Shown: piece after piece, positions 1-9,378 of the stretch | Layout: the number at the start of each line of letters is the position of its first letter | How positions within the stretch are numbered: the stretch's first letter is position 1 | Position numbers and translations under genes: made by a program | The notes under the pieces: generated by a model | Told to the model about the DNA's origin: nothing | Databases searched by the model: none | What the model saw: only the letters and a program-made list of their open reading frames with translations | From: an uncultured Clostridium sp. | GTDB lineage: Bacteria > Bacillota_A > Clostridia > TANB77 > CAG-508 | DNA: 31,804 nucleotides | Assembly: GCA_947382445.1 (NCBI GenBank) | Contig: CANCZH010000014.1 | Span: 1-31,804, forward strand | Reading direction: 5' to 3'

Positions 1-219
1 TCCAATTATCTATTTTTTTCACAAAAGGCTTGACTTTTAATAGTTAGTCTCCTTTGTAAAATATATATCATTTGTTTTTCAATATGTATTATATTTTATT
101 ATATATTTTCAAAGTTTTCAATAATTCTATTTATTTTTTATAATGTAAATTTTTCCTTTTCATTTATTAAATATCTAAATCCTATTTTCAAATTTTCCAA
201 AGCAATTTTGATATAAGTC

Positions 220-2394
220 TTATATAAAAGATTTGCTTAATAATAGATTTTCTATTTCTGCATCATAGCTTTCTATGTAATATGTATATAAATTCCCATT
301 GTCTATTGTATTTGCTGTTATATTTATATTATTTTTCTCATTGTTTGGTGTTATTGTTAGTTGAGGTATATCTGGAGAGTTTTCATCGTTTGCATAAGTG
401 TCTATATATTTATTTCCTATATACTTTTGTTCTATTGGCACTATTGTTTCCCAGTTTTCCTGGTTTTGTTTTTTCCTGTATATTACAAAGTATTTATCTT
501 CTATGTCATAGCTTGACCAGTCTAGAATTATTTCTCCTTCTCCATTTTCTGTATCTGGATTTGCTGTGGATGTTAGTTTTAATTCTGGTACTTTTAATTC
601 ATATACTTTACTTATGTTTCCTACATAATCTTCAGCAACTAAATAAATATACTTTATTTTGTAAATTTCATTTATTCTTATTTCTTTATCTTTTGCTACC
701 TCTGTACTATTTTCTGCTGTTAATATTGGATTCTCTAGTTTTTCTTCACTTGCTAAATATCTATATTTTACTACTCCTGAACCTTCTCCTAGTGTTTCAT
801 TTTCATCATGTGATGTTATTGTGATTGTACTATTGTGTAATGTTGCATTTGTTATGCTAGGTGCTGTATTATCTATTTTATCTATTGTTATTTTTTGTAT
901 AGATATATTTCCTAATCCATCTTTATATAATACTGATAACTTTTTTTGTTTATATACATCTCCTGTGAATTTGTAGTCTCTTGAAAATATATTTTCATCT
1001 ACTTTTGCTAATTGTAAGTCTTTTATATCATTAAATGCTACTTGAACTTGACCTATTCCATAGTCTGTTGCTGTAAATGTGAAGTCTTTTGATTTTGCCC
1101 AGTCTCCTAATATTTCTGTTCCTGACGTTGGTGTTGGTGCAATTGTATCCACTTTTGCTATTTTAAATTCTTGCTGTGTGCTATTTCCACAGTTATCTGT
1201 TATTGTTGCTGTAAATGTTTTTCCATTTGTATCACATTCTATTTCTGGTATGCATTCTACTTGATAGTTATTGTTTGAAACATTTCCGCCTCCCTCAAAA
1301 ATAGTTTCTCCATATTCATTTGTTATTCTGATTGTTATTGTGTTGCAGTAGTTCTCTGTTCCACTTATTATAATTGGCTTTGTTTTACTCCATTCAGTTA
1401 ATTCTTCTTTATTATCCATTGTTATATTAGATATAATTGGTTTTTTATCATCTATATTAAATTCCTTAGTAGCTAAATGAAAATCTACATGCCTTCCGTT
1501 TATTGTGAAGGTGTTTTTTAATCCTGCAAATGATGTTGCTTCGTTATGTCCATTAAATGTTATTGTTAGTACATTATTCCATGTTGTTCCATTTCTTGAA
1601 ATACTATTTGATACACTAACATTATTTCCAAAGTATTGGTAACATGTAGTGCTACTGTAAACAGCTCCACTAGGAGCTGTCATACTTGTATATAGCTTAT
1701 ATACATTATCTGTTTCTTTTATTAACTCACATCTATTAACTTGCCCAATATATGTATTACATATTACACAGTATCTATTATTTTCCTTTAATTCATTATC
1801 ACTATAATAATATTGATAATGTATGGCTGTACTACTACTATATGTATAGTTACATATTGAACATTTACCTAGATTTAAACAAGTTATTATACCATTACTG
1901 TTTTTGCATTTATGTGAATTAGTTGTATACTGTAAGCAGTTTTTGCATATTGAATATCCACTATAACTTCCATTGTTATTATCATATCTCATTGAATGTG
2001 CTTTTCTTCCTTCTGTGGTTTCTTCAATATATCCACATGTGCAAACTTTTCTTAATACATTTTTTGGATTACAATCATTTGCGCTTCCCATTGTCCAGCT
2101 ACTTGTATAACTATGTATTTGTTCATTCCTTTTTTGATTACAAATAGTACATTCTTCCCAATGTGAATTTTTATCATAATTTGTTTTGTATATATGCTCA
2201 TGTTCTATATTAGTATTGTCTTCTAAATCAGTAACATCAATTGTTGTAATATCATTTATATTTTGTATTTCTTCTTTTTGGGCTATTTTTTGTCTTATGT
2301 TTTCTATTAGTGATATTTTATTGATTTTGCTATAAAATAATGCTAATACCCCCAAAATTAATATTATTGCTATTATCTTAAAAATCTTTTTCAT
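220..2394 (-). CDS. Cys-rich, Ig-like secreted or membrane-anchored surface protein (paralogue A)
   Basis: I see a 724-residue protein. It opens with an N-terminal membrane segment (about residues 5-22, MKKIFKIIAIILILGVL), so it is exported or anchored. Residues about 65-220 are rich in paired cysteines (CTIC, CTC, CKNC, CSIC, CVIC) with nearby His, including an H-x-W-x-x-C-x-x-C unit, which resembles a set of zinc knuckles outside the cell. Residues about 315-560 hold Ig-like repeats with the GDWAKSKDFTF type of motif, and the C-terminal third looks like fibronectin-III (ILDWSSYD, KYFVIYRK). No LPXTG signal is visible. The start is supported by an AGGAGG site just upstream of ATG. A close paralogue lies 20 kb away at 22581-24813. 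This copy has no frameshift and serves as an alignment control for that one. The function is unknown; a role in adhesion or envelope structure is inference. Confidence 0.8.
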   Translation of the reverse strand: MKKIFKIIAIILILGVLALFYSKINKISLIENIRQKIAQKEEIQNINDITTIDVTDLEDNTNIEHEHIYKTNYDKNSHWEECTICNQKRNEQIHSYTSSWTMGSANDCNPKNVLRKVCTCGYIEETTEGRKAHSMRYDNNNGSYSGYSICKNCLQYTTNSHKCKNSNGIITCLNLGKCSICNYTYSSSTAIHYQYYYSDNELKENNRYCVICNTYIGQVNRCELIKETDNVYKLYTSMTAPSGAVYSSTTCYQYFGNNVSVSNSISRNGTTWNNVLTITFNGHNEATSFAGLKNTFTINGRHVDFHLATKEFNIDDKKPIISNITMDNKEELTEWSKTKPIIISGTENYCNTITIRITNEYGETIFEGGGNVSNNNYQVECIPEIECDTNGKTFTATITDNCGNSTQQEFKIAKVDTIAPTPTSGTEILGDWAKSKDFTFTATDYGIGQVQVAFNDIKDLQLAKVDENIFSRDYKFTGDVYKQKKLSVLYKDGLGNISIQKITIDKIDNTAPSITNATLHNSTITITSHDENETLGEGSGVVKYRYLASEEKLENPILTAENSTEVAKDKEIRINEIYKIKYIYLVAEDYVGNISKVYELKVPELKLTSTANPDTENGEGEIILDWSSYDIEDKYFVIYRKKQNQENWETIVPIEQKYIGNKYIDTYANDENSPDIPQLTITPNNEKNNINITANTIDNGNLYTYYIESYDAEIENLLLSKSFI

Positions 2395-2404
2395 TTGTTT
2401 CCTC

Positions 2405-2450
2405 CTAGCTTTATTATCTATTTTTAGTATAAGTTATTATCTTTTTAAAG
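2405..2450 (-). promoter_or_regulatory. Conserved upstream block of paralogue A (putative promoter)
   Basis: On the minus strand a block reading AATAACTTATACTAAAAA lies about 30 bases before the start of the Cys-rich gene, with TATACT (2426-2431) as a likely -10. Nearly the same block (TATATT, 24856-24861) precedes the paralogue at 22581-24813, so the upstream region was duplicated with the gene or is held by selection. No convincing -35 is seen at 17 bases. Confidence 0.4.
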
Positions 2451-2547
2451 TGTATTGAAATACGCTAAACAACATATATAAAATATACATAAAATATCTA
2501 CTAGAAAGTTCAATTTTCCTACTATATAAAATTGATTTTTTATCTTT

Positions 2548-3169
2548 TTATTTTACTTTTATTTTGTCTTTTATGTTATTAAATTTTCCTTCTCCTATTC
2601 CTGGTACATTCATTAATTCTTCTATTTTTTTGAATTTCCCATTTTCTTCTCTATATTGTATTATTGTTGTTGCTAAAGCTTCTCCTATTCCTTTTAAGTT
2701 TTGTAGTTCTTTACTATCTGCCTTGTTTATGTTTATAGTTTGGTTTTGTTCATTTGTTTCTGTTTGTGTTATTCCAGCATTTGTTTCATCAATAATATTG
2801 GTTTCATCTTCATTTTTATTTGGAATGTATATTTTTTGTCCATCTTCTAGTTCATATGCTAGGTTCACATTTTTTATGTTTGCATTTTCTGTTAGTCCAT
2901 TTGCTTTTTCTATTGCATCTGCTATTCTGCTTCCGCCTTTTTAATTCTATTACTCCTTGATTTTTTACTTCTCCTGTTATGTATATTATTATCGTTTCAT
3001 CTGCAATTTCTACTGGCTTTTCTTCTGTTTCTATTATTTCTGTAATTGGCTGTATTATATTTTCTTTTTTCTCATAGCTTTTGTCTATTACTTTTATAAT
3101 TGTTAATATTGCTAATATTCCTACTATTGCAAATATTATAATTTTTTCTTTTTCTAATTTTTTAAACAT
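2548..3169 (-). CDS. comEA: ComEA-like DNA-uptake protein, read through a +1 frameshift at CGG
   Basis: ComEA binds double-stranded DNA at the outer face of the membrane and hands it to the uptake channel ComEC. The first frame gives an N-terminal membrane anchor (residues about 11-27) and the start of an SLBB domain (IIIYITGEVKNQGVIEL). The second frame continues SLBB (GSRIADAIEKANG) and ends with the double helix-hairpin-helix DNA-binding domain (ININKADSKEL, LKGIGEALA, VPGIGEGK). The two frames join exactly at an in-frame CGG at 2933-2935: skipping its C gives ...LKR-GSRIADAI..., which restores the conserved Gly-Ser-Arg of the SLBB domain and a protein of 206 residues, a normal ComEA length. 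The start has a strong AGGAGG site. It could be a pseudogene or an assembly insertion (a neighbouring A5 run is an alternative slip site), but the four other CGG events in the window argue for recoding. Confidence 0.82.
2933..2935 (-). other. +1 frameshift site at CGG in comEA
   Basis: The codons are TTA AAA AGG CGG AAG in the incoming frame. Dropping C gives AGG GGA AGC AGA and continues the SLBB domain. Reading CGG in frame leads to a stop after 26 further codons and loses the DNA-binding domain. Confidence 0.7.
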
Positions 3170-3193
3170 TTTTTCCTCCTTTTTTAAAATATA

Positions 3194-3222
3194 TTGTTTT
3201 TTGTCGAAAAATGAGATATAGT
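3194..3222 (+). promoter_or_regulatory. Sigma-A-type promoter of the D,D-carboxypeptidase gene
   Basis: TTGTTT (3194-3199), a 17-base spacer and TATAGT (3217-3222) lie 29 bases before the start codon. The placement and spacing are right, but the hexamers are imperfect and the background is AT-rich. Confidence 0.5.
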
Positions 3223-3250
3223 ATTGTAAGTTTAATATGAGGAGAATTTT

Positions 3251-4567
3251 ATGAAACGAACAAGAATATTATTTTCGTTTTTTATTTTTATTACTTTATG
3301 TAATTTTGTTTCCCTTTGTTTTGCTTCTGCTCTTGATGATAAGACATCTGAACTAGAAAATTCTTTAACATCAGAGGCTTGTTTGATTATGGAATCTTCA
3401 ACTGGCAAGGTTATTTATGAAAAGAATGGTTATCAGACAAAATATCCCGCTAGTACTACTAAGATTCTTACTGCTATTTTGGCCATTGAGCATTGTAATT
3501 TAGATGAAAATGTTACAGCTAGTGAGTTTGCTATTAATTCAATTCCTAGTGGTTATTCAACTGCTAATATTCAAATTGGTGAAACTCTTTCAGTTAAAGA
3601 TTTATTATATGTTTTAATGCTTCAATCTGCTAATGAAAGTGCTGTTATTTTGGCTGAACATATTTCTGGCTCTCATGATGCTTTTGCTGAGTTGATGAAT
3701 GAAAAAGCAAAAGAAATTGGTTGCATGAATACTAATTTTGTGAATAGTAATGGTGTTCATAATGAAAATCATTATTCTACTGCTTATGACTTAGCTCTGA
3801 TTGCTAAGTATTGTATGCAGAATGAAACTTTTAGAGAGATTGTTAAGACTACTTCTTATTCATTGCCTGCAACAACTGCATATCCATCTGATACTAGAAT
3901 TTTTACTAATACTAATAATTTAGTTATTTATGATGGTAGAAACCGTCCTGATAATTATTATTATGAGTATGCTACTGGTATAAAGACTGGTTATACAAGT
4001 AATGCTAAGAATTGCCTTGTTTCTTCTGCTACTAAAAATGGAATGGATTATATTTGTGTTGTTCTTGGTGCTAGTATTAATTATGGAAGTAGTGGTTCTA
4101 TAAGTGCTAGGTATGTTGATACTATTTCACTTTTCAATTATGGTTTTGATAATTTTTCTTTTAGAAAGCTTAAACCTGAAAATTCGAATATAAAAACTAT
4201 TGAAATTGAAAATGCTACAAAAGATACAAAAAACTTGGATTTATTAGTTGCTAGTGATGTTACTGTTTTAACAAGTATTGATAACAGGGATTCTGATATT
4301 GAACCTGAAATTGTTCTTAATGATAATGTCGTTGCTCCTATTTCTAAAGGTGATATTATTGGTAAAATTTCTTATGATGTTGAAGGTTTACGTTATACTG
4401 CTGATTTAATTGCTGCTAGTGATGTTATTGAGTCTAAATCAAATAAATTATTATTAAATTTGTTTTTAATTTTGCTTTTAATTGGAGTTATTGTTTTTGG
4501 AACTAGGTTTTATAATTTTAGAAAAAGAAAATTGAATATGAGATATTTAAAAACAAAGAGAGGCTAA
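3251..4567 (+). CDS. D-alanyl-D-alanine carboxypeptidase (DacA/DacF type)
   Basis: This is a low-molecular-weight penicillin-binding protein that trims the terminal D-Ala of peptidoglycan side chains outside the membrane. The 438 residues show a signal peptide (about 1-26), then the three penicillin-binding motifs in order: S68-T-T-K71, S126-A-N128 and K245-T-G247. A C-terminal domain follows and a membrane segment (about 402-421) ends in a basic tail. Family members are normally anchored by a C-terminal amphipathic helix; here it looks like a true transmembrane helix. The start is set by GGAG eight bases upstream. The gene is divergent from comEA and ends at a hairpin shared with the convergent LCP gene. 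Confidence 0.95.
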   Translation: MKRTRILFSFFIFITLCNFVSLCFASALDDKTSELENSLTSEACLIMESSTGKVIYEKNGYQTKYPASTTKILTAILAIEHCNLDENVTASEFAINSIPSGYSTANIQIGETLSVKDLLYVLMLQSANESAVILAEHISGSHDAFAELMNEKAKEIGCMNTNFVNSNGVHNENHYSTAYDLALIAKYCMQNETFREIVKTTSYSLPATTAYPSDTRIFTNTNNLVIYDGRNRPDNYYYEYATGIKTGYTSNAKNCLVSSATKNGMDYICVVLGASINYGSSGSISARYVDTISLFNYGFDNFSFRKLKPENSNIKTIEIENATKDTKNLDLLVASDVTVLTSIDNRDSDIEPEIVLNDNVVAPISKGDIIGKISYDVEGLRYTADLIAASDVIESKSNKLLLNLFLILLLIGVIVFGTRFYNFRKRKLNMRYLKTKRG

Positions 4568-4592
4568 TTAATTATATAGCCCCTCTCTTTTA
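4555..4592. terminator. Bidirectional terminator between dac and the LCP gene
   Basis: AAAGAGAGG and CCTCTCTTT pair around an AT-rich loop that also contains CTA/TAG pairing, flanked by A and T runs. It sits between two convergent stop codons. Confidence 0.75.
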
Positions 4593-4595
4593 TAT

Positions 4596-6029
4596 TTAAT
4601 ATTGATATTGTTTCATGTCTTCACCTATTACTATTGTAAAATCACAATCTTGTTTATTTTTCCCTATTGCTTCGTCTCCATATCCTAATGTATCTATTAA
4701 TTCATCTACTACTTCTTCTTTTTTCTCTGTTCTGTTAATTACTTTTGTTGTTTTGGCTAGTGTTGTTGTTCCTACATCTTGTATATTATATCCTTTTTCT
4801 TCAAGCCTTTTTTGTGTTGTCTCTAATATTGTTTCATCTTGTGTTGCATTTAGTAATTGTATTTTTATATTTGATGGTTTTAGTATACTTACTTCCGCTC
4901 CTGCATCATATTCTTCTTGTTTAAAAGTAAATAGGTTTTGTATTATTTTTTTAGTTTCTGTTTTATTTACTCGATAGAATGATAGTCCCTCTGGTGAACC
5001 TGGTTGTGGAGCTCCAAACATTGCTGGTGTTCCTGGTAAATATTCTGTTTGTATTGACGAAACATCAAATTCAATTGCTGCTGGTGAATATTTCATAACA
5101 TAATCCATATCTAAATTTGTTTCTATATTTCTGAATGCTATTTCTATTAATTCATTTATTTTATTTACATTCTTAAATTTTAATGTTTGTTTAATTGTCT
5201 CTGTTATGAATAATCTTTGTGTTTTCATTCTTCCTAAATCGTTGTCACCATATTCTATTGGATAACTTGTACCATCATTATTATGTCTGAATCTAACTAA
5301 TCCTTCTGCTTGATTACCATTTAACTTCTGAAGTCCTTTTTTTAGGTGGATCGCTAGGTTTTGCCCTGCATCATCATAGTTCATGTCTATTGGAACATCA
5401 AATTCTACTCCTCCTATTGCGTCTACTAATTCAATTAATCCGCCATTTCTTATTATTACATAATTGTTAATGTCTAATCCTGTTATTTTATTTACTGAAC
5501 TTATAATTCCATTTATTCCGCCTACTTGGTATCTTGCATTTATTTTATCATTTCCTCCTGCTGTTGCTTCACTTTTCCCAACAAATGTGTCTCTTGGAAT
5601 TGAAAGCATTGATGCTTGTTGTGTTCTTGGATAATATGCACAAATCATTATTGTGTCTGTTAGTTCAATTCCTTCATCTGTGCTTATTCCTAAAACTAAA
5701 CAGTAAATTGGTTTTAAATTTGCTAAGTCTGCTTCTGTTTGTCCTGTCGCAAAAAGTGCAACTTGTTTTGCTCCTTTTTTTAGCATTTTATTCCAATCCC
5801 AATTGTTTGTAAAGCCTAACCATCCCACAAAACATCCTATTAATAATATTATTAATAGAATCATTATTAATATTATTTTTAGTATTGTTTTTAATATTTT
5901 TTTGAAGATTCCATCTTTTTTCTTTTTATCCTTTTTGTCTTTCTGGTTTGTATTTTTATTTTCTTTTACTTGTTTTTTACGTTTTTTTTCTTCCTTTTCT
6001 TCTTGCTCACGTTTTTCTCTTCTACTCAC
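4596..6029 (-). CDS. LytR-CpsA-Psr (LCP) family cell-wall glycopolymer ligase
   Basis: LCP enzymes move lipid-linked glycopolymers such as teichoic acid or capsule onto peptidoglycan. The 477 residues begin with a highly charged cytoplasmic tail (about 1-45, mostly Lys, Arg and Glu), then one membrane helix (about 48-71). The LCP catalytic domain follows, with the D-T-I-M-I and SIPRDTFV (143-150) segments and the later RFRHNNDG...DLGRMKTQR block of Arg and Asp residues that bind the pyrophosphate. A C-terminal LytR_C-type domain starts near residue 375 (IKIQLLNA). It starts at GTG with GGAG eight bases before it. It lies 60 bases downstream of the CvpA-like gene and is probably co-transcribed with it. 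Confidence 0.93.
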   Translation of the reverse strand: MSRREKREQEEKEEKKRKKQVKENKNTNQKDKKDKKKKDGIFKKILKTILKIILIMILLIILLIGCFVGWLGFTNNWDWNKMLKKGAKQVALFATGQTEADLANLKPIYCLVLGISTDEGIELTDTIMICAYYPRTQQASMLSIPRDTFVGKSEATAGGNDKINARYQVGGINGIISSVNKITGLDINNYVIIRNGGLIELVDAIGGVEFDVPIDMNYDDAGQNLAIHLKKGLQKLNGNQAEGLVRFRHNNDGTSYPIEYGDNDLGRMKTQRLFITETIKQTLKFKNVNKINELIEIAFRNIETNLDMDYVMKYSPAAIEFDVSSIQTEYLPGTPAMFGAPQPGSPEGLSFYRVNKTETKKIIQNLFTFKQEEYDAGAEVSILKPSNIKIQLLNATQDETILETTQKRLEEKGYNIQDVGTTTLAKTTKVINRTEKKEEVVDELIDTLGYGDEAIGKNKQDCDFTIVIGEDMKQYQY

Positions 6030-6089
6030 TTTTTAACTCCTACTACTAATTTATTTTTGAATTATATCAGAATTCTTAGCTTTTTTCAA

Positions 6090-6743
6090 TTATTTTGATA
6101 CAGTATTAATAATAAAGTTGTTTTCATATATCATTTTTCCTATGTGTGATTTTTCTATGTTTTTTTGTATCTGTCCATTTGCACATATTGGATTTATTAT
6201 GTATAGAAATGCTAGTATGCAGTTTATAATTAGAAATCCTTCTACTAATCCATATATAATTCCACCAGATTTATTGAATTGTTTGATTATTGGTAAGTTT
6301 CCTATTATATCTGCTATTAAGTTTAGTGCAAGTAATGCTATTCTTAGTACTATTATTAAACCTATAAATGTTATACCTTCTACAAGTGTTGCTGTAAGGC
6401 TGTCTGCTACATATTGTGCTGTATTTTGTTTTGAATTATCTATTGCTTCTGTTATATATTTTTCTGTTATTTTTATTATTGGATTATTATTCTTTTCTTC
6501 TTCTGAAATGTTGTTAAAGTCTATATCTTTTATACTTGTATAAATGTTTTCATTTATTTTCTCGTCTATTTGTGTGTTTGCCATAATTTGGCTTGCTATT
6601 GGTTTATAGAAAAGTAGTGCTACTAGTATTGAAATTATAAAGGCTAATAGTTTAATTCCTACTTTTATTAACCCTTTTCGATATCCCATATAAACAAATA
6701 AAAACATTACTGTAATTATTATTAAATCTATTAAAATTCCCAT
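6090..6743 (-). CDS. CvpA-like multi-helix membrane protein
   Basis: The 217 residues show a helix pair at the N-terminus with the family-typical G-Y-R-K-G-L turn (residues 20-25), a third helix near 32-47, a soluble loop, and two more helices near 125-150 and 163-185. This pattern matches the CvpA (colicin V production) family of inner-membrane proteins, whose molecular role is poorly defined and is linked to envelope stress and secretion. AAGGAG precedes the ATG. The gene starts 8 bases after the stop of the next upstream gene, so the two are almost surely translated from one mRNA. Confidence 0.75.
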   Translation of the reverse strand: MGILIDLIIITVMFLFVYMGYRKGLIKVGIKLLAFIISILVALLFYKPIASQIMANTQIDEKINENIYTSIKDIDFNNISEEEKNNNPIIKITEKYITEAIDNSKQNTAQYVADSLTATLVEGITFIGLIIVLRIALLALNLIADIIGNLPIIKQFNKSGGIIYGLVEGFLIINCILAFLYIINPICANGQIQKNIEKSHIGKMIYENNFIINTVSK

Positions 6744-6751
6744 AACTCTCC

Positions 6752-7921
6752 TTATAAGTTAATAATATCTATTTTATCGTTATAAATCATTATTCCTATT
6801 TTGTTAGATATTATTACATTTTTTATTTCTTGATTGCTTATATATTTTTTTACAAGCCATCCTTTGTAGTTTACAAATTGAACTTCTTTTCCTAAATTTA
6901 GAGCTATTATTTTTCCTTTGTCTGTAACATCTTTTATACTTCCTTCTATTATGTATGTTTTTTCTTTTCCAGCTGTGTTGTTTAATTTTAGTCTGTAATC
7001 TGATTTAAAAACACTTGATTCTTCTTTATCAACTCTAAAAAATGCTCTGTCTAAATTTATACCAACATATGCTGTAAGATTTGTATTTTCGTATATTTTT
7101 TCGGTTGAATTTTCGGTTATTTTTAATATATAACTATCAAAACTACATAATAATTGGTTTTTCTTTTGATATTTTAGTCCTGTTATCATTTCATTTGCCC
7201 CAGCTTCATATGTATTTACAGTTGCTTTTTCAGAATTTGTTGTTGCTTTTTCTACTGATATTATCTCTATTTTGGTTGATGGTGATATCCTAGAGTTATC
7301 TATTTCTGCAATTGCTAAATACTGATTGTCTTCTGATATTTCTGTTTCCATTACATATGTTGATAGGTATTTGCTAAATAATAGTTCTCCTTTTGGATTA
7401 TATAACATCACTATTGATTCATATGTTGTTCCTGTTATTGACACTGCTACATATCCATTTTTATTTACACTTATTTTTGAGACTTTTCCTTCTATATCTT
7501 TCTGCCATATTAGATTATTTGATTTTATTAAACATATTTTTTGTGATCCATAATCTCCTAATGCTATGTATTTGTTTTGCGAATCTGCTATTGGTCTTGA
7601 TAGTGTCATTTCTATGTTTTCAGTTTGTTTTCCAGCTGCATTATAAAATATTATATTTCCATCATCATAGATTACTATATTTTTGTCATATGCGTATATT
7701 AGTGAGAGATTTTCTGTATCAATTACTAGTGTATTTGCTTCTTTTTCTGTGAGTTCTTTTCTTAGTATGTATTTGTCTATGAATGTTCTAAAGCTTCTAT
7801 TAGCAATATATAAAGCAACTATTACTAGTATTATTAATATTAGTATAGTTAGTATTGTTATGCTTAACATTTTTTTGTTTTTTCTTTTTTCTTTAAATTT
7901 TTCTAAAGAATATTGTTTCAT
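6752..7921 (-). CDS. Membrane-anchored beta-propeller-like protein (DUF5711-like)
   Basis: After a basic cytoplasmic tail, a single membrane helix (about residues 21-43) leads to an extracellular domain made of repeated short strands (for example NIVIYDDGNIIFYN, YIALGDYGSQ, YVAVSIT, YLAIAEID). The pattern resembles PQQ/WD-type propellers and the DUF5711 family of Clostridia. I chose the start at 7921 because AAAGGGAGA lies just before that ATG; the frame stays open 18 codons further upstream, but that ATG has no ribosome site. It is the first gene of an apparent operon with the CvpA-like and LCP genes, so an envelope-assembly role is likely but inferred. Confidence 0.7.
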   Translation of the reverse strand: MKQYSLEKFKEKRKNKKMLSITILTILILIILVIVALYIANRSFRTFIDKYILRKELTEKEANTLVIDTENLSLIYAYDKNIVIYDDGNIIFYNAAGKQTENIEMTLSRPIADSQNKYIALGDYGSQKICLIKSNNLIWQKDIEGKVSKISVNKNGYVAVSITGTTYESIVMLYNPKGELLFSKYLSTYVMETEISEDNQYLAIAEIDNSRISPSTKIEIISVEKATTNSEKATVNTYEAGANEMITGLKYQKKNQLLCSFDSYILKITENSTEKIYENTNLTAYVGINLDRAFFRVDKEESSVFKSDYRLKLNNTAGKEKTYIIEGSIKDVTDKGKIIALNLGKEVQFVNYKGWLVKKYISNQEIKNVIISNKIGIMIYNDKIDIINL

Positions 7922-8065
7922 TTGTTTTCTCCCTTTTATATACATATTTATACCAATTAATTGCTTTTTTTTCAACTATTTAGTCGTATTTTGTTTTATT
8001 ATATTTCGGAGATTAATTTTTTAATCAATAATAATGAAATATTAAATTTTATGCTAAAATTAAAG

Positions 8066-8199
8066 AATAAAAATAGAGAATAAATTATTTAGTGACGCGC
8101 AGTTTCGAAGCTTTGAATAGAAGCTGTAAAAGCTTGCTTTGTACAGCTTCTTCAAATGCGAGCCGCAAGGAACAAATAATTTTATTCTCTATTTTTATT
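8066..8199. repeat. 134-bp foldback element with a GC-rich structured core
   Basis: A 25-base arm at 8066-8090 (AATAAAAATAGAGAATAAAT...) pairs with 8174-8199 with one bulge. Inside is a core far richer in GC than its surroundings, holding a second stem GAAGCTGTA/TACAGCTTC with a TTTGAA/TTCAAA pair outside it. It lies directly downstream of the CmpB-like gene (minus strand), so it may act as a terminator, a small structured RNA, or a MITE. No open reading frame is present. Confidence 0.6.
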
Positions 8200-8207
8200 T
8201 TATAATA

Positions 8208-8888
8208 TTATTTTATTATTTCTCTTATAAATACTAAATTTCCATCATCTGTTTTTAATCGTATATTAGGAAAAGTATATCTCATAAATTCATTTGAGAA
8301 TATCGTTTTGGTTATTACTGATTCAGAATTTATTTTCTCACCATTATATACCTTTCTTGCTCTTTCTTGATATGTATGTATTGCAATAACTGTTAATATT
8401 GCATCTATTATTAATACAACTAGCATTATTTTAGCTATTATCTCTTTTTTAGGAATTTTATTTATTAATTTATCTATTCGTGGTTTCACTAGATAAATCA
8501 TCGCCATTGATAAAAATCCCCAATAGGAACTATATCTTATGCAAATTCTTCCGTTTAAATTATATGGTAAATAGCTATAATCCCAGAATCTCGCTCCATA
8601 CATTGCTTCTAAAATAAAACTTACTAAATATTCTATAACTGCTCCTGCTATCATCCCATATATAAATATTTTTACTCTTGATTCTTTAAATCTTTCAAGT
8701 AACACTATTATTAAAGCGGCTCCTAAACCATATATAGGACAGAATGGTCCAAAAACAAATCCCTTTCTACATTCCCATATACCCATTGTTAGAAAACCAA
8801 ATAGTGTTTCTAAAATCATTCCTAATACACTAAAAATAATAAAATACCATATTAAATTTACTATATATTCTATTGTTTCTTTTTTCAC
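8208..8888 (-). CDS. CmpB-like (ABC-transporter type IV permease family) membrane protein
   Basis: The 226 residues give four or five membrane helices: about 10-32, 45-65, 75-95, 118-135 and 150-168. They include the conserved block RKGFVFGPFCPIYGLG (about 41-56) and a later FWDYSYLPYNLNGRIC, both typical of the family annotated as putative ABC-transporter type IV (PF06541, CmpB). No ATP-binding partner is adjacent, and the family's transport role is unproven. The start is GTG with GGGGAA upstream. The gene stands alone, followed by the foldback element. Confidence 0.8.
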   Translation of the reverse strand: MKKETIEYIVNLIWYFIIFSVLGMILETLFGFLTMGIWECRKGFVFGPFCPIYGLGAALIIVLLERFKESRVKIFIYGMIAGAVIEYLVSFILEAMYGARFWDYSYLPYNLNGRICIRYSSYWGFLSMAMIYLVKPRIDKLINKIPKKEIIAKIMLVVLIIDAILTVIAIHTYQERARKVYNGEKINSESVITKTIFSNEFMRYTFPNIRLKTDDGNLVFIREIIK

Positions 8889-9066
8889 TTTATTCCCCTT
8901 TAATTTCTTTTTGTATTTTACTATATATGCTCCTTTTTTGCAATATATATCGCTTTTTAGGGGAATTAAAATTAATTTATGCAGTATCTTTCCTTTTTCT
9001 TTTTTGTCTTCTTATTGGTAGTTTGTCATAATGTGGTATATAGTGGAAAAACCACTGTAATTGTAT

Positions 9067-9264
9067 TCAATCCTCATCTACTTCTTCCATTATTGTTAGA
9101 TTGTTTATTGAAAAACGTAAACATTCATTTATAAATTCATTTACTGATGGTAAATTGTTTTTTGCCACTATATTTCTTAGTTCTTCTAATAATTCTGTTT
9201 CAATTCTACATGTAAATTGTTCATAATCTTTTCTTTTTCTTGACTTTATTACAAAATCTGTCAT
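9067..9264 (-). CDS. Small ribbon-helix-helix-type protein
   Basis: This is a 65-residue protein. A basic N-terminus precedes FTCRIETELLEELRNIVAKN (a short strand then a helix) and PSVNEFINECLRFSINNL (a second helix), which fits the Arc/CopG ribbon-helix-helix DNA-binding fold. The start is placed at ATG 9264 because GAGGTG lies at the right distance; a GTG at 9273 is part of that ribosome site. No toxin partner lies next to it, so it is more likely a stand-alone regulator. It is divergent from ldh, which it could regulate; that is inference only. Confidence 0.65.
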   Translation of the reverse strand: MTDFVIKSRKRKDYEQFTCRIETELLEELRNIVAKNNLPSVNEFINECLRFSINNLTIMEEVDED

Positions 9265-9378
9265 TTTCTTCACCTCGTTGTGTATTTTATTACATATTAC
9301 AGATTATTAATATACTCACATATGAGTTTATTTAGAGTTATTAAAGAATTATACATCTGTATATTTTTTTATTTTATG

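Noticed and set aside
282..824. Long plus-strand open frame antisense to the Cys-rich protein
   Set aside because: Leu/Phe/Tyr-rich low-complexity translation, no ribosome site, fully within a well-supported minus-strand gene. The same applies to the other antisense frames in the window.
2938..2942. Homopolymer slip (T5 on the plus strand) as the cause of the comEA break
   Set aside because: It is possible for this single case, but it does not explain the four other sites, which have no homopolymer at the joint; skipping C of CGG explains all five.
7922..7975. Upstream extension of the propeller-like protein to 7975
   Set aside because: No ribosome site precedes that ATG, whereas GGGAGA sits properly before the ATG at 7921.
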